DNA from: Acinetobacter indicus CIP 110367
Lineage (GTDB): Bacteria; Pseudomonadota; Gammaproteobacteria; Pseudomonadales; Moraxellaceae
Direction: 5' to 3'
Length of the DNA: 64,000 nucleotides
Assembly (NCBI RefSeq): GCF_000488255.1
Contig: NZ_KI530745.1
Location: forward strand, 620,001 to 684,000
Shown here: positions 46,867 through 56,263 of the stretch, one piece after another
Numbering within the stretch: the stretch's first letter is position 1
Layout of the letters: each line of letters opens with the position of its first letter
Translations under genes and position numbers: made by a program
The notes under the pieces: generated by a model
Told to the model about the DNA's origin: nothing
The model's database searches: none
What the model saw: the letters and a program-made list of their open reading frames with translations, nothing else

Positions 46867-46896
46867 AAAAGAGCATCTTAAAGATGCTCTTTTTTA
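46867..46896 (+). terminator. Terminator of the Pif1-like helicase gene
   Basis: The stem AAAAGAGCATCTT / AAGATGCTCTTTT is 12-13 bp and almost without loop, followed by T residues; it starts about 20 bp after the stop. Confidence 0.85.
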
Positions 46897-47098
46897 TGCT
46901 TATTCGTTATTTAGACGTATTTCAACTCATCTTCATCTTGCTTAAAAACAGCGCCATCTCTTAACAGCTGCCTTATTTAGAATAATGAAACCAACTCATG
47001 GAATTTATGCTAAGATGAATTTAATTCATATTTTTATTTTTAGGGCGACATTGCATTCAACGCAGTGCATCTCCTGATTTTGAGATACTTCATTTCCC

Positions 47099-48019
47099 AT
47101 GCTTGAAATTCGTCATTTAAAAACCTTATTGGCCTTACGCGAACATGGTTCACTGGTGGCCGCGGCCAATGATTTATGTCTGACCCCATCTGCCATTTCC
47201 CATCAGTTGAAAGAGCTGGATCACTGGTATGGGGTGGAAGTGGTCAATCGTCGCTCGCGTCCGGTGACGTTTTCCAATGTGGGGCAGCGTTTGCTGAAAC
47301 TGGCAGATGATATTTTGCCGCAGATCCAGATTGCCCAAACCGATATTACCCGGATTGTGCATGGGCAAACCGGCCGGATTATTTTTTCTTCGGAATGTCA
47401 TAGCTGTTTTGACTGGCTGATGCCGCTGTTAAATCAGTACCGCCAGCAATATCCCGATGTTGATTTGGATTTTGCTTCCGGCTTTGAAGCCAATCCGCAT
47501 GAATTATTACAACATGCCGAATTTGATTTGCTGATTACCGCCGACCCGATTGCCTTAAAAGGCATCGAGTATTTCCCGATTTTTGAATATGAGTCGCGTC
47601 TGGTGCTGTCCAATACCCATCCATTGGTACGTGCTGCGGACATTTCGGTGCAGGACCTGGCCGAAGAATCTTTAATTACCTATCCGGTGGATAAACACCG
47701 CCTGGATATTATGGCCAAGCTGTTTATTCCGGCCAATATCTATCCGAAAGCCATTCGCACCACAGATTTAACCCAGATGTTAATCCAGCTGGTGGCCAGC
47801 GGTCGGGGTGTGGCGGCCTTACCGGACTGGGTGGTAAATGAATATGAACAAAAAGGTTGGGTCACTTCACGCCGTCTGCATTGTGTTTCGGCAGAAGGAC
47901 TACGCCGCACGCTGTATGCTGGTTATCGCAGTGAAGAAAAAGAAAAAAGCTATTTTGAAGGCTTCCTGAAACAGCTGGAAAAATTTTCGCAAAAGCGTAG
48001 TCATTACTATGCACAATAA
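47099..48019 (+). CDS. metR: LysR-type regulator, MetR-like
   Basis: A 306-residue LysR-type regulator. The N-terminal helix-turn-helix is MLEIRHLKTLLALREHGSLVAAANDLCLTPSAISHQLKELD, very close to the MetR opening. The effector domain contains IFSSECHSCFDWLMPLL, another MetR-type feature. MetR controls methionine biosynthesis genes with homocysteine as co-effector. It is not next to metE or metH here, so the name is by sequence only. A downstream MFS gene on the same strand may be linked. Confidence 0.75.
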   Translation: MLEIRHLKTLLALREHGSLVAAANDLCLTPSAISHQLKELDHWYGVEVVNRRSRPVTFSNVGQRLLKLADDILPQIQIAQTDITRIVHGQTGRIIFSSECHSCFDWLMPLLNQYRQQYPDVDLDFASGFEANPHELLQHAEFDLLITADPIALKGIEYFPIFEYESRLVLSNTHPLVRAADISVQDLAEESLITYPVDKHRLDIMAKLFIPANIYPKAIRTTDLTQMLIQLVASGRGVAALPDWVVNEYEQKGWVTSRRLHCVSAEGLRRTLYAGYRSEEKEKSYFEGFLKQLEKFSQKRSHYYAQ

Positions 48020-48192
48020 CATCCGCACAAATAGCGTAATTTTTGAGTAAATAATGGTGAGGATTCAGGTCGTTGAATCATCTGCCAGCTACGCCATTTA
48101 TTCAGGAAAAACATAAGATGAGATGTTTTTTTAATAAATGGCAGTTACTGAACTTGATAAGCTCAAGTCACAAGATTGAAGTGAGTAAGGGT

Positions 48193-49374
48193 ATGTCCAA
48201 AGTACAATGGTTCAGCAGGGATATTTGGATTATTTGTGCAGGTTTTGTCGCGGCGATGCATGTCGGTAAATTACCGCCAGCGGTGCCGGTATTACAGCAG
48301 GAACTGGGGATCGGGCTGGTACAAGCTGGTTTGTTGCTGTCGCTGGTGCAAGGGGCTGGTATGCTGTTTGCACTGACCTTGGGCAGTTATGTCGAAAAAA
48401 TTGGACTGAAACGCTGTGTCTTGCTTGGACTGGGCTTACTAAGCGCAGCCAGTTTGCTCGGTGGGTTTAGCCAAAGCGTCAGCAGTTTGCTGCTGCTGCG
48501 GGTAGTGGAAGGATTTGGCTTTTTACTGGTGACCTTAAGTGGTCCGGCCTATATTCGCCAGCTGGTGCCGGCAGAAGAAATTTCCGCCAAAATGGGCTTG
48601 TGGAGTGCCTATATGGGCGGCGGCATGGGGATTTCCTTATTACTGACGCCGTGGCTAATCACCATGATGGGCTGGCAAGGGGTATGGCTGACGCTAACAC
48701 TACTGACCTTAAGTCTGTTTGCGCTGGTCGCCACCCGAGTGCCGAAACCGCAACAATCAACCCAGAAAATTGAAGTGTTTCAGCTGATCAAAACCACGCT
48801 CAAACATCCACCAGCGTGGATGCTGGCATTGATGTTCGGCACCTATGCCGGACAATGGTTTAGTCTGGTCGGTTTCTTACCGACGATTTATCAGCAAAAC
48901 GAGATTTCCTTGACGCTGGCAGGCGCATTAACTGCCTCGGTGGCGATTGCCAATGCAGTCGGGACCTTTGCCTGCGGCATCATGTTGCAGCGCGGTTTGC
49001 TGCCTAAAACTTTAGTCCAAACCGGTTTTATCATCTTGATGCTGTGTGCCTTAAGTTTCTATATCTTTCAGGCCCAGTTACCATTTTTACTGCAGTTTGC
49101 CTGCGTGTTTAGCTTTTCGTTATTTGGTGGTCTGGTCGCCGCGGTGGTCTTTGCTCAAGCCTTGCGTTTTGCGCCTAGTCCGGTGGCCATTAGTGCGACC
49201 ATTGGCATGATTTTACAGTGCTCAGCGACATCGCAGTTTCTGTTGCCACCAGCAATTGCTGCGATTGTTTCTGCCACCGGAGACTGGTTCTGGGTCGGTA
49301 TTGTGATGGCTGCGTTCTCGGCAATGGGCTGGCTATTATGCCAAAAGCTGTTTCAGGCCGATGTACGTGCCTAA
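48193..49374 (+). CDS. MFS transporter, CynX/NimT-like
   Basis: A ~393-residue, 12-helix major facilitator: the first helix (WIICAGFVAAMHVGKLPPAVPVLQQELGIGL) and the inter-helix loop GSYVEKIGLKRC are characteristic. Substrate is unknown; the CynX/NimT branch exports small toxic compounds or cyanate. The start is uncertain: in-frame ATGs lie at 48118 and 48193 and a GTG at 48181. The N-terminal extension before 48193 is unlike the family, so 48193 is chosen. It follows the MetR-like gene on the same strand, separated by 173 bp. Confidence 0.75.
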   Translation: MSKVQWFSRDIWIICAGFVAAMHVGKLPPAVPVLQQELGIGLVQAGLLLSLVQGAGMLFALTLGSYVEKIGLKRCVLLGLGLLSAASLLGGFSQSVSSLLLLRVVEGFGFLLVTLSGPAYIRQLVPAEEISAKMGLWSAYMGGGMGISLLLTPWLITMMGWQGVWLTLTLLTLSLFALVATRVPKPQQSTQKIEVFQLIKTTLKHPPAWMLALMFGTYAGQWFSLVGFLPTIYQQNEISLTLAGALTASVAIANAVGTFACGIMLQRGLLPKTLVQTGFIILMLCALSFYIFQAQLPFLLQFACVFSFSLFGGLVAAVVFAQALRFAPSPVAISATIGMILQCSATSQFLLPPAIAAIVSATGDWFWVGIVMAAFSAMGWLLCQKLFQADVRA

Positions 49375-49417
49375 TCGTGTATCCGTATCTCTTTAAAGCC
49401 GTGTCTGTATGAAGCGG

Positions 49418-49870
49418 CTATTTAGAACCAATCAATAACGATAAAATGCCGGCGGCAATTAATGGTCCGACCGGCACACCGCGCAGCAAGGCCACACCAG
49501 CAACCGTACCAATCAGCAGGCCAGCGACAATATTCGGTTGATGGCTCATCAGCTGTACCCCACGTGCACCGAGCCAGGCCACAAACAGGCCTATGCCAAT
49601 CGCGAGTATGGATTTCCAGTGCATAAATGATTTCAGGATTTCATCACCGGGGATTTTACCGCTGGCAATGGGCGTTAGTACGCCAATGGTCAAAATGATA
49701 ATGCCAATATTTAAACCATGCTGTTGCAAGAGCGGAAAATATACTTCCAGTGGTGTGATGCGAAACACGATTAACACCGCGGCGGCAATGGTGACGGCAG
49801 TATTGTGACTAAAAATACCGCAGGCCAATAAAATAAGCAGAACAATCAGGTTTAAATCGAGGTGTGACAT
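49418..49870 (-). CDS. DUF441 (YeaL) family membrane protein
   Basis: A 150-residue integral membrane protein of four to five helices ([113 protein letters not shown]). It matches the YeaL/DUF441 family, which has no known activity. The start at 49870 (MSHLDLNL) is preferred over an upstream extension. Confidence 0.85.
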   Translation of the reverse strand: MSHLDLNLIVLLILLACGIFSHNTAVTIAAAVLIVFRITPLEVYFPLLQQHGLNIGIIILTIGVLTPIASGKIPGDEILKSFMHWKSILAIGIGLFVAWLGARGVQLMSHQPNIVAGLLIGTVAGVALLRGVPVGPLIAAGILSLLIGSK

Positions 49871-50021
49871 ACAGGCTGAACACGGTGGCATGGGAGAAAA
49901 AGAGGCCATTATTGTAGCCTTTTTCAGCGGGGCCTGCTGATAGATTCCAACTCCAGCGCGGTTTCAGTATAAAATACGCCATCTTCCATATTGATACAGC
50001 TTTCACTCCACAGGTAATTCG

Positions 50022-50732
50022 ATGACTTTAGAAAAAATGTTGCAATCGCAAGGCTTTGGTTCACGCAAACACTGCCAGCAGCTGATTCAAAATGGTGCGA
50101 TTGCCATTGAGGGTGAAGTCATCACCCAACCCAAACAGAAACTGCAGTTGCAGGGTTTAAAATTTTCGGTCTATGGGCAGGACTATACCTATCGGGAGAA
50201 GGTCTATATCGCGTTAAACAAACCGCAAGGTTATGAGTGTTCACATCAGGCCACCCATCATTTTAGTGTGTTTGATCTGTTTGACGATATTTTGCTGAAC
50301 CGTGGCCTGCAATGTGTGGGACGTTTAGATCAGGACACCACCGGTTTGTTATTGCTAACTGATGATGGCCAGTTTTTACAGGCGCTGACCCATCCGAAAA
50401 AGCATGTGGCCAAAGTCTATCGCATGTACACCGCAGATCCGGTCACAGATGCGCAAATCCAGCAACTGGCAGATGGAGTCGAACTGCGCAATGAAAGCGG
50501 CATTTTTGCTGCCACCGATATTTGCCGTCTGGCCGAGCACGAGCTGGAAATGACCATTCATCAGGGTGTCTATCATCAGGTAAAGCGGATGCTGGCAGCA
50601 GTTGGCAATAAGGTGGAAAAGCTGCATCGTCAGCAAATTGGCGCTTTAAACCTGCCAGAACTCGAGTTGGGGCAGTGGATCTATTTAGATGACGCCCAGG
50701 TACAGCAGGCGCGTACCCGGATGCAGGATTAA
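50022..50732 (+). CDS. rsuA: 16S rRNA pseudouridine synthase RsuA-like
   Basis: A 236-residue RsuA/RluB-type enzyme. Residues 1-50 are an S4 RNA-binding domain (LEKMLQSQGFGSRKHCQQLIQNGAIAIEGEVI). The catalytic Asp is in GRLDQDTTGLLLLTDDGQF, and KVYRMYTADPVTDAQI follows. RsuA converts U516 of 16S rRNA to pseudouridine. The related RluE/RluF cannot be fully excluded, but length and motif order fit RsuA. Confidence 0.85.
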   Translation: MTLEKMLQSQGFGSRKHCQQLIQNGAIAIEGEVITQPKQKLQLQGLKFSVYGQDYTYREKVYIALNKPQGYECSHQATHHFSVFDLFDDILLNRGLQCVGRLDQDTTGLLLLTDDGQFLQALTHPKKHVAKVYRMYTADPVTDAQIQQLADGVELRNESGIFAATDICRLAEHELEMTIHQGVYHQVKRMLAAVGNKVEKLHRQQIGALNLPELELGQWIYLDDAQVQQARTRMQD

Positions 50733-50753
50733 ACCGGCTTTTAATAGATTGGG

Positions 50754-51197
50754 CTATTTTAAGAAACAGTGGTAGGTCTGAAACTCATTGTCTTTAATAA
50801 AGCCCATCTGTTCATATAGTTGATGCGATTGATAGTTGTTGTTCTGGGTTTGCAGACTAATCCGTAGTGCATTGTTATGACGGGCAAAATGAATTGCGGT
50901 ATCAATCAGCTGTTTGGCCGAGCCTTGACGACGATAGACCGGCGTCACATAGACATCATCCAGAATATAATAGGTGGTACAGGCCACCGAAGAAAAGCCT
51001 AAATACAGCAGGATAAAACCGGTAATCACCTCATCTTTCACATGAATAAAAATCACGCTTTCATGATTTTCAAAACGCTGTTGTAAAAACTGGTGTGAAA
51101 GCTTCAGGTTAGAAGATGCACCATAAAATTGACGATATTCATCAAATAATACGGCCAGCTGCTCGAGATCTGCTACGGTTGCGCGTCTGACAATCAT
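50754..51197 (-). CDS. GNAT-family N-acetyltransferase
   Basis: A 147-residue GNAT enzyme. The acetyl-CoA motif A is DVYVTPVYRRQGSAKQLIDTAIHFARH (~88-114); the end has the usual YEQMGFIKDNEFQTYH segment. It begins MIVRRATVADLEQLAVLFDEYRQFYG, a common opening of this family. The substrate is unknown. Confidence 0.85.
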   Translation of the reverse strand: MIVRRATVADLEQLAVLFDEYRQFYGASSNLKLSHQFLQQRFENHESVIFIHVKDEVITGFILLYLGFSSVACTTYYILDDVYVTPVYRRQGSAKQLIDTAIHFARHNNALRISLQTQNNNYQSHQLYEQMGFIKDNEFQTYHCFLK

Positions 51198-51289
51198 CCA
51201 TGACTCCCTGCATATCTTATTGTTGTCTATGCAGCATAACCAAGTTTTTAGCAGATTAAATTAAAATATTGTTTATAAATACAACACTG

Positions 51290-51625
51290 TTAACTTTTGT
51301 CAGTTTCACCCAAGAGGGCATTTAATTCGGCAAACAGGTCCAGATCTTCATCGTCCAGTGGGGAAGTGTCGGTGCTGACGGGCGCAGGTGTTGGTGTGGC
51401 CTGAGTATTTTGCTGTTCTTGCTTGAGCTTTCTTAACTTGATCAGCTGCTCCAGATTAATATTCTGGTTTTCGATAGAAAAAGGAATAGATTTGGTCAGA
51501 ACGACCTGTTTAAAGAACAGACGAACCGCTTGTGCCGGTGTAATCCCCAACTGTTTAAACACGGCAAAAGCCTGTTTCTTTTCCTGAGAATCCAGGCGAA
51601 TTTGATAAACTTCAGTTTTTCTCAT
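51290..51625 (-). CDS. RelB/DinJ-like antitoxin without an adjacent toxin
   Basis: A 111-residue protein whose first ~50 residues match the RelB/DinJ ribbon-helix-helix antitoxin pattern: KTEVYQIRLDSQEKKQAFAVFKQLGITPAQAVRLFFKQVVLTKSIPF. The C-terminal half is Gln/Thr/Asp-rich (...TDTSPLDDEDLDLFAELNALL), unlike a usual antitoxin tail. The ATG at 51625 is chosen; an upstream extension to 51664 is not family-like. No RelE/YafQ-type toxin is next to it: neighbours are a GNAT enzyme and a pseudouridine synthase. A 14-bp perfect palindrome just before the start is a probable self-operator. It may be an orphan or a repurposed repressor. Confidence 0.65.
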   Translation of the reverse strand: MRKTEVYQIRLDSQEKKQAFAVFKQLGITPAQAVRLFFKQVVLTKSIPFSIENQNINLEQLIKLRKLKQEQQNTQATPTPAPVSTDTSPLDDEDLDLFAELNALLGETDKS

Positions 51626-51638
51626 GATTTTAATTAAT

Positions 51639-51652
51639 TTAAGTGCACTTAA
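51639..51652 (-). promoter_or_regulatory. Perfect 14-bp palindrome before the RelB-like gene
   Basis: TTAAGTGCACTTAA is its own reverse complement and lies 14 bp before the start codon. A second inverted repeat, TGTGT-AG-ACACA, follows at 51654-51665. Ribbon-helix-helix antitoxins commonly bind such palindromes to repress themselves. Confidence 0.55.
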
Positions 51653-51737
51653 CTGTGTAGACACATTTTAATCTAACCATTTGTAATTTCAATATTCATA
51701 CACAGGAAAAATTGAAATAAATGTAATGACAATTAGA

Positions 51738-52640
51738 TTACAGTGTCAGGTCAAATTGGGAGCTAAACGCCATTGCTGCTTTGCTGATTGGGTCCTGAAA
51801 GCAAATATCTTTGGCCAGAAGCTGTAAAGGCGCAGAAAAATCATCTTCCGTTTTATGCTGCACCTGCGGATAAAATGGATCGTTTAAAATAGCAATTCCA
51901 AGCTGATTTAAATGCACCCGCAATTGATGCTGCTTACCGGTGACAGGTTTAAGCAAATACTTTGCCAAATGACCGTTATGCGCTAACAGCTCAATATCGG
52001 TTTCGCTGTTGGGTACTCCATCCACCACCTGCATGGTATAAAACGGCTGACCTTTTTCCATGCGGTAACGGGTGGTGCAAGGAAAACTTAAATCGGCACG
52101 AAAAGGTGCAATCGCATGATAGGTCTTGCGGACCTGACGTTCGGCAAACATTTGCTGATAAAGACCACGACTGGCCGGCTGTTTGGAAAATAGCACCACG
52201 CCGGCAGTTTCCCGGTCTAAACGGTGAATCGGGGTCAGCTGTTCATTGCCAGTTTGCTGTTTCAAACGCACCAGTAAGGTTTGCTGCACATATTGTCCGG
52301 TTGGGCTCATGGTCAGAAAATGCGGTTTATCTACCACCAGCAAATCTTCATTTTCAAATAAAATCTGATGCTGAAACGGCACCGTTACTTCATGGGCCAA
52401 AAAACGATAGTAAAAACAGTGCGTATGCGCCTGAAAAGGACTGTCTGTGTTTAGACGCTGACCATGTGCATCATAGACCAGACCATCCTGAAAGCGCGAC
52501 AGCCATTCAGCTGCAGAAATATGCGGAAACTGCTGGCACAGGTAGGCATACACTGTACTTGCCGATGATGGCTGCAAGTAAACTTTGCTGGCGCTAACAC
52601 CATTAATCATCGGGGGAATAAAATCGGCAGTGGAGCTCAT
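51738..52640 (-). CDS. RluA-family pseudouridine synthase
   Basis: A ~300-residue pseudouridine synthase. The catalytic motif is PIHRLDRETAGVVLFSKQPASRG (the RluA-type HRLD with catalytic Asp), and VHLNQLGIAILNDPFYPQV is the usual C-terminal segment. Residues 30-80 are an S4-like or N-terminal RNA-contacting region. The target RNA (23S rRNA or tRNA) cannot be told. The start is taken at 52640 (MSSTADF). Confidence 0.85.
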   Translation of the reverse strand: MSSTADFIPPMINGVSASKVYLQPSSASTVYAYLCQQFPHISAAEWLSRFQDGLVYDAHGQRLNTDSPFQAHTHCFYYRFLAHEVTVPFQHQILFENEDLLVVDKPHFLTMSPTGQYVQQTLLVRLKQQTGNEQLTPIHRLDRETAGVVLFSKQPASRGLYQQMFAERQVRKTYHAIAPFRADLSFPCTTRYRMEKGQPFYTMQVVDGVPNSETDIELLAHNGHLAKYLLKPVTGKQHQLRVHLNQLGIAILNDPFYPQVQHKTEDDFSAPLQLLAKDICFQDPISKAAMAFSSQFDLTL

Positions 52641-52768
52641 GAACGGGTGCACATCTCAAATTAGGCAACAAATGCTGTGAAAAAATACAGATTCTGACGC
52701 AGTCGAATAGGCTTTTAAACGGCTGCGATGCTATCATAATTGCTGTTTTGAATCATGTCGCGAGTATT

Positions 52769-53248
52769 ATGCAGTATTCATTTTGTCTGAACCTGAACAA
52801 TGAACAAGAGACCCAAAATCTGGCTCAGGTTTTGGCGGCGCATTTCCCGCGCGGGGTGATTTATCTGATTGGGGATTTGGGCGCAGGGAAAACCACGCTA
52901 ACCCGTTATCTGATACAAAGCTTAGGTCATCAGGGATCGGTAAAAAGTCCGACCTATACCCTGGTGGAGCCGTATCAGGTCAATGGCCAGGATATTTTCC
53001 ACTTCGACCTGTATCGCCTGAATGACCCGTATGAACTGGAACTGATGGGCATCCGTGATTATCTGGATACAGCAAACGCCTTATTTTTATTTGAATGGCC
53101 ATCAAAAGGTGGGGATGAAATTCCAGCACCGGACCTGATTATTAATATTCTAAAGTCTGAAGATGAATTGAGCCGCACCGCAACCCTCAGCTCGTCTTCT
53201 GCCGCTTTACAACACGCTCTGGAGCAGAATTTTACCCATGTCGGCTGA
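52769..53248 (+). CDS. tsaE: tRNA threonylcarbamoyladenosine ATPase TsaE
   Basis: A 159-residue P-loop ATPase of the t6A pathway. Walker A is YLIGDLGAGKTTLTRYLIQ, then SPTYTLVEPYQ and HFDLYRL; it works with TsaB-TsaD to modify ANN-decoding tRNAs. The ATG at 52769 is the first in frame (a TTG at 52748 is less likely). Its end overlaps the mutL start by 11 bp, so tsaE-mutL-miaA-hfq is likely one operon. Confidence 0.94.
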   Translation: MQYSFCLNLNNEQETQNLAQVLAAHFPRGVIYLIGDLGAGKTTLTRYLIQSLGHQGSVKSPTYTLVEPYQVNGQDIFHFDLYRLNDPYELELMGIRDYLDTANALFLFEWPSKGGDEIPAPDLIINILKSEDELSRTATLSSSSAALQHALEQNFTHVG

Positions 53249-55220
53249 TTTAAGTACACGTCGTATCCGCGCGCTTGATCCGGCACTGGCCAACCAGATT
53301 GCCGCCGGTGAAGTTATTGAGCGTCCGGCTTCTGTGGTCAAAGAATTATTAGAAAATGCGATTGACGCCGGTGCGACCGAACTGATTATCCGGGTGGAAC
53401 AGGGCGGCAGTACCCTGATTGAAATTATTGACAATGGGCGCGGCATTCACCCTGAAGATCTACCCTTGGCAGTCATGCGTCATGCCACCAGTAAAATTCA
53501 AACTGCCGATGATTTGCATGCCATTGTCAGCCTCGGTTTTCGTGGTGAAGCACTGGCATCCATTGCCGCAGTATCGCGTTTAAGCCTGATCAGCAGCCAG
53601 ACAGATGAAGGGGTGGGCTATCAGGTTGAAGTGAATGGCACGGCTTTTGATCATCAGGAGATTGTGCCGGTGGCTGCGTCGAAAGGAACCCATATTCGGG
53701 TGCAGGATCTGTTTTTTAATGTGCCGGCACGCCGTAAATTTTTAAAAAAGCCGGGTACCGAATTTGGCCATATTGAAGAAATTGTGCGCCGTCTGGCACT
53801 GACGCATTTTGATATCCGTTTTGTGCTGGAACATAATAACAGCATCAAGCTGAACCTGCCGGTTGCTGACAGCGGCGAGCTGCGTTTTCAGCGTGTACAG
53901 CAATTGCTGGGACGACAGTTTACCGAAAATGCTTACTGGATTGATGCCGATAGTATCAGCATGCGTCTGTCGGGCTGGTTGGGCCATCCTTCCGATGCGC
54001 GGGCACAGGCCGATTTACAATATGTCTATGTAAATGGCCGGATTGTCAAAGACAAGACCATCTCACATGCGCTACGCATGGCCTATGATGGTATTTTGCA
54101 TGGTCATCAGCATGCGGCGTATTTGCTGTTTCTGGAAGTTGAACCTGAAAATATTGATGTCAATGTGCATCCAACCAAGCATGAAATCCGCTTTTTAAAC
54201 CAGCGTGAAGTGCATGAGTTTGTGCGTCATTATGGCAAAGAAACCCTGGCGCAGTTCCAAACCGCCAGTGCCGACTTGGCCACGACCATGAAAACCGAGA
54301 CGCCGGAGCCAGTGTTTGCGGCGCAGCCACGTTATCAGGAACAATTTCAGTTGCATAAAGTAGCCGAAGCCATCGTACCGGTATCCAATCAGGCCGCGCC
54401 AGAATTACTGACAGATTTTAGTGACACCCGCCCGCAAAGTGTGGATTATGCACTGCCACAAGGCCAGAAAATGGCCAGTGGTCAGAATACGGGTTATAGC
54501 AATGCCTATACCGGCTCACAGCAGCTGAACAATGCGCTGAAAAGCTATCTGGCACCGTTACGTGAGCTGGATGAATCTGCATTGTCCAGCCCACAGTCGG
54601 TCGCGGATGATACACAGCCAGCTCCGGTAGATGAACATCCACTCGGCATTGCCATCGCCCAGTTACATGGAATTTATATTCTGGCGCAAAATACCGAAGG
54701 CTTGATTATTGTCGATATGCACGCGGCGCATGAGCGGATTTTATTACAGCAAATGAAATCGGCCTGGGATAAGCCGGAATTCTGGACCTCACAGCAGCTG
54801 CTAATTCCTAAAGTGATTAGCATTAGCCGGATGCAGGCGATGCGGATTGAAGAGCTGAAACCGCAGCTGGCGCGTTTAGGGCTGGATCTGGATCAATATG
54901 GTGATGAACAGGTGATTGTGCGTGGGGTGCCGGCGATTTTGCATAAGGCCAATTTTGACGCCCTGATTCCTGAACTACTGAATGATCTGGACCCGGCTGA
55001 TGAAGCACAAGCACTGCTACAAAAACGTGACCAGATTCTGGCCGGCATGGCCTGTCATGGTGCCGTGCGTGCGCATCGTATGCTCAGCCTGTCTGAAATG
55101 AACGCCTTGCTGCGCCAGATGGAACAAACCGAATTTGCCAGCCAATGTAATCATGGCCGCCCGACCTGGCGTGCCTTTCCATTGGCTCAATTAGATAAAC
55201 TTTTTGCTCGAGGAGAGTAG
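53238..55220 (+). CDS. mutL: DNA mismatch repair protein MutL
   Basis: A 660-residue MutL. The GHKL ATPase motifs are ELLENAIDAGAT, DNGRGI and GFRGEALASI. The C-terminal dimer domain has an endonuclease-type site: DMHAAHERI (D-x-H-A-x2-E motif), then ACHGAVRAHRM and SQCNHGRPTW, as in Pseudomonas-type MutL and unlike E. coli MutL. The last Glu of the DQHA(x)2E(x)4E pattern is Gln here. It overlaps tsaE by 11 bp and miaA follows after 6 bp. Confidence 0.96.
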   Translation: MSADLSTRRIRALDPALANQIAAGEVIERPASVVKELLENAIDAGATELIIRVEQGGSTLIEIIDNGRGIHPEDLPLAVMRHATSKIQTADDLHAIVSLGFRGEALASIAAVSRLSLISSQTDEGVGYQVEVNGTAFDHQEIVPVAASKGTHIRVQDLFFNVPARRKFLKKPGTEFGHIEEIVRRLALTHFDIRFVLEHNNSIKLNLPVADSGELRFQRVQQLLGRQFTENAYWIDADSISMRLSGWLGHPSDARAQADLQYVYVNGRIVKDKTISHALRMAYDGILHGHQHAAYLLFLEVEPENIDVNVHPTKHEIRFLNQREVHEFVRHYGKETLAQFQTASADLATTMKTETPEPVFAAQPRYQEQFQLHKVAEAIVPVSNQAAPELLTDFSDTRPQSVDYALPQGQKMASGQNTGYSNAYTGSQQLNNALKSYLAPLRELDESALSSPQSVADDTQPAPVDEHPLGIAIAQLHGIYILAQNTEGLIIVDMHAAHERILLQQMKSAWDKPEFWTSQQLLIPKVISISRMQAMRIEELKPQLARLGLDLDQYGDEQVIVRGVPAILHKANFDALIPELLNDLDPADEAQALLQKRDQILAGMACHGAVRAHRMLSLSEMNALLRQMEQTEFASQCNHGRPTWRAFPLAQLDKLFARGE

Positions 55221-55226
55221 TGGTAC

Positions 55227-56171
55227 ATGTCAAATCAATTGCCGGTCATCAATTTAATGGGACCTACTGCAAGCGGTAAAACTGCTTTGGCATGTGAACT
55301 CTATGAACTGGGGCATTTTGAGCTGATTTCAGTCGATTCCGCTTTGGTGTATCAGGATATGGATATTGGTACGGCTAAACCAAGCAAAGCCGAGCAGACG
55401 CGTTATCCACACCATCTGATTGATATTATTACCCCTTTAGAAGTGTATTCTGCTGCACAGTTTGTGGAAGATGCCTGCGCTTTAATTGATGATATGCATG
55501 CGCGTGGCAAAACCCCCATTTTGGTGGGCGGAACCATGCTGTATTTCAAGGCATTGCTAGAAGGGTTGTCCAGTAATTTGCCAAGTGCAGATTATGCGGT
55601 GCGCGCTGAAATTGAAGATAAGGCGGCACGTGAGGGCTGGGAAGCCGTGTATGCCGAATTGTGCGCGGTAGATGCTTTAGCGGGGCAGAAATTTAAAGTC
55701 AGCGATAAGCAGCGGATTATCCGGGCCTTAGAAGTGTTCAAGTTAACCGGCCAGCCCATTACTAAACTACAAGCAGAACAACCCAAAAATGTACCATATC
55801 GTTACACTTTTCATAATCACGCCTTGCTGCCAGATCGGGTAGAATTACATCAACGTATAGAAAAACGATTAGAAATAATGTGGTCAATGGGTTTTTTGAA
55901 TGAAGTAGAAAGGCTTATTGAAAAATACGATTTAGATGAGAATTTACCCTCTATGCGCTCTGTTGGATACCGACAAGCTTTAGAATTTCTAAAGAAAAGT
56001 GATAAAAGTCTCAATAAAAAGCAGGAAATGGAGGATAAGGCCCTATTTGCAACACGACAACTTGCAAAACGTCAATATACTTGGCTCAGATCGTTGCAGG
56101 AATCGCATAAAATTCAAACATATTTTACGATAAAGCAGGCTCAAGAAAACTTGCGAAACTGTTACGGATAA
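55227..56171 (+). CDS. miaA: tRNA dimethylallyltransferase MiaA
   Basis: A 314-residue enzyme that adds the isopentenyl group to A37 of tRNAs. The P-loop is [14 protein letters not shown], and [19 protein letters not shown] and [14 protein letters not shown] follow. From about 55790 to the end the codons are much more AT-rich (hand count ~36% G+C over 55861-56100 versus ~55-60% at 55501-55680), a sign that the 3' third came from another lineage or evolved under different pressure. It is in operon with mutL. Confidence 0.95.
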   Translation: MSNQLPVINLMGPTASGKTALACELYELGHFELISVDSALVYQDMDIGTAKPSKAEQTRYPHHLIDIITPLEVYSAAQFVEDACALIDDMHARGKTPILVGGTMLYFKALLEGLSSNLPSADYAVRAEIEDKAAREGWEAVYAELCAVDALAGQKFKVSDKQRIIRALEVFKLTGQPITKLQAEQPKNVPYRYTFHNHALLPDRVELHQRIEKRLEIMWSMGFLNEVERLIEKYDLDENLPSMRSVGYRQALEFLKKSDKSLNKKQEMEDKALFATRQLAKRQYTWLRSLQESHKIQTYFTIKQAQENLRNCYG

Positions 56172-56263
56172 AGCAAAATTTATGAACTGTCTTTTTTATA
56201 AATTTTAATTGAAAAATAAAGATAGTTTTTGCGCTGATTTTTAATTATTTTTGGAGTTATAAC

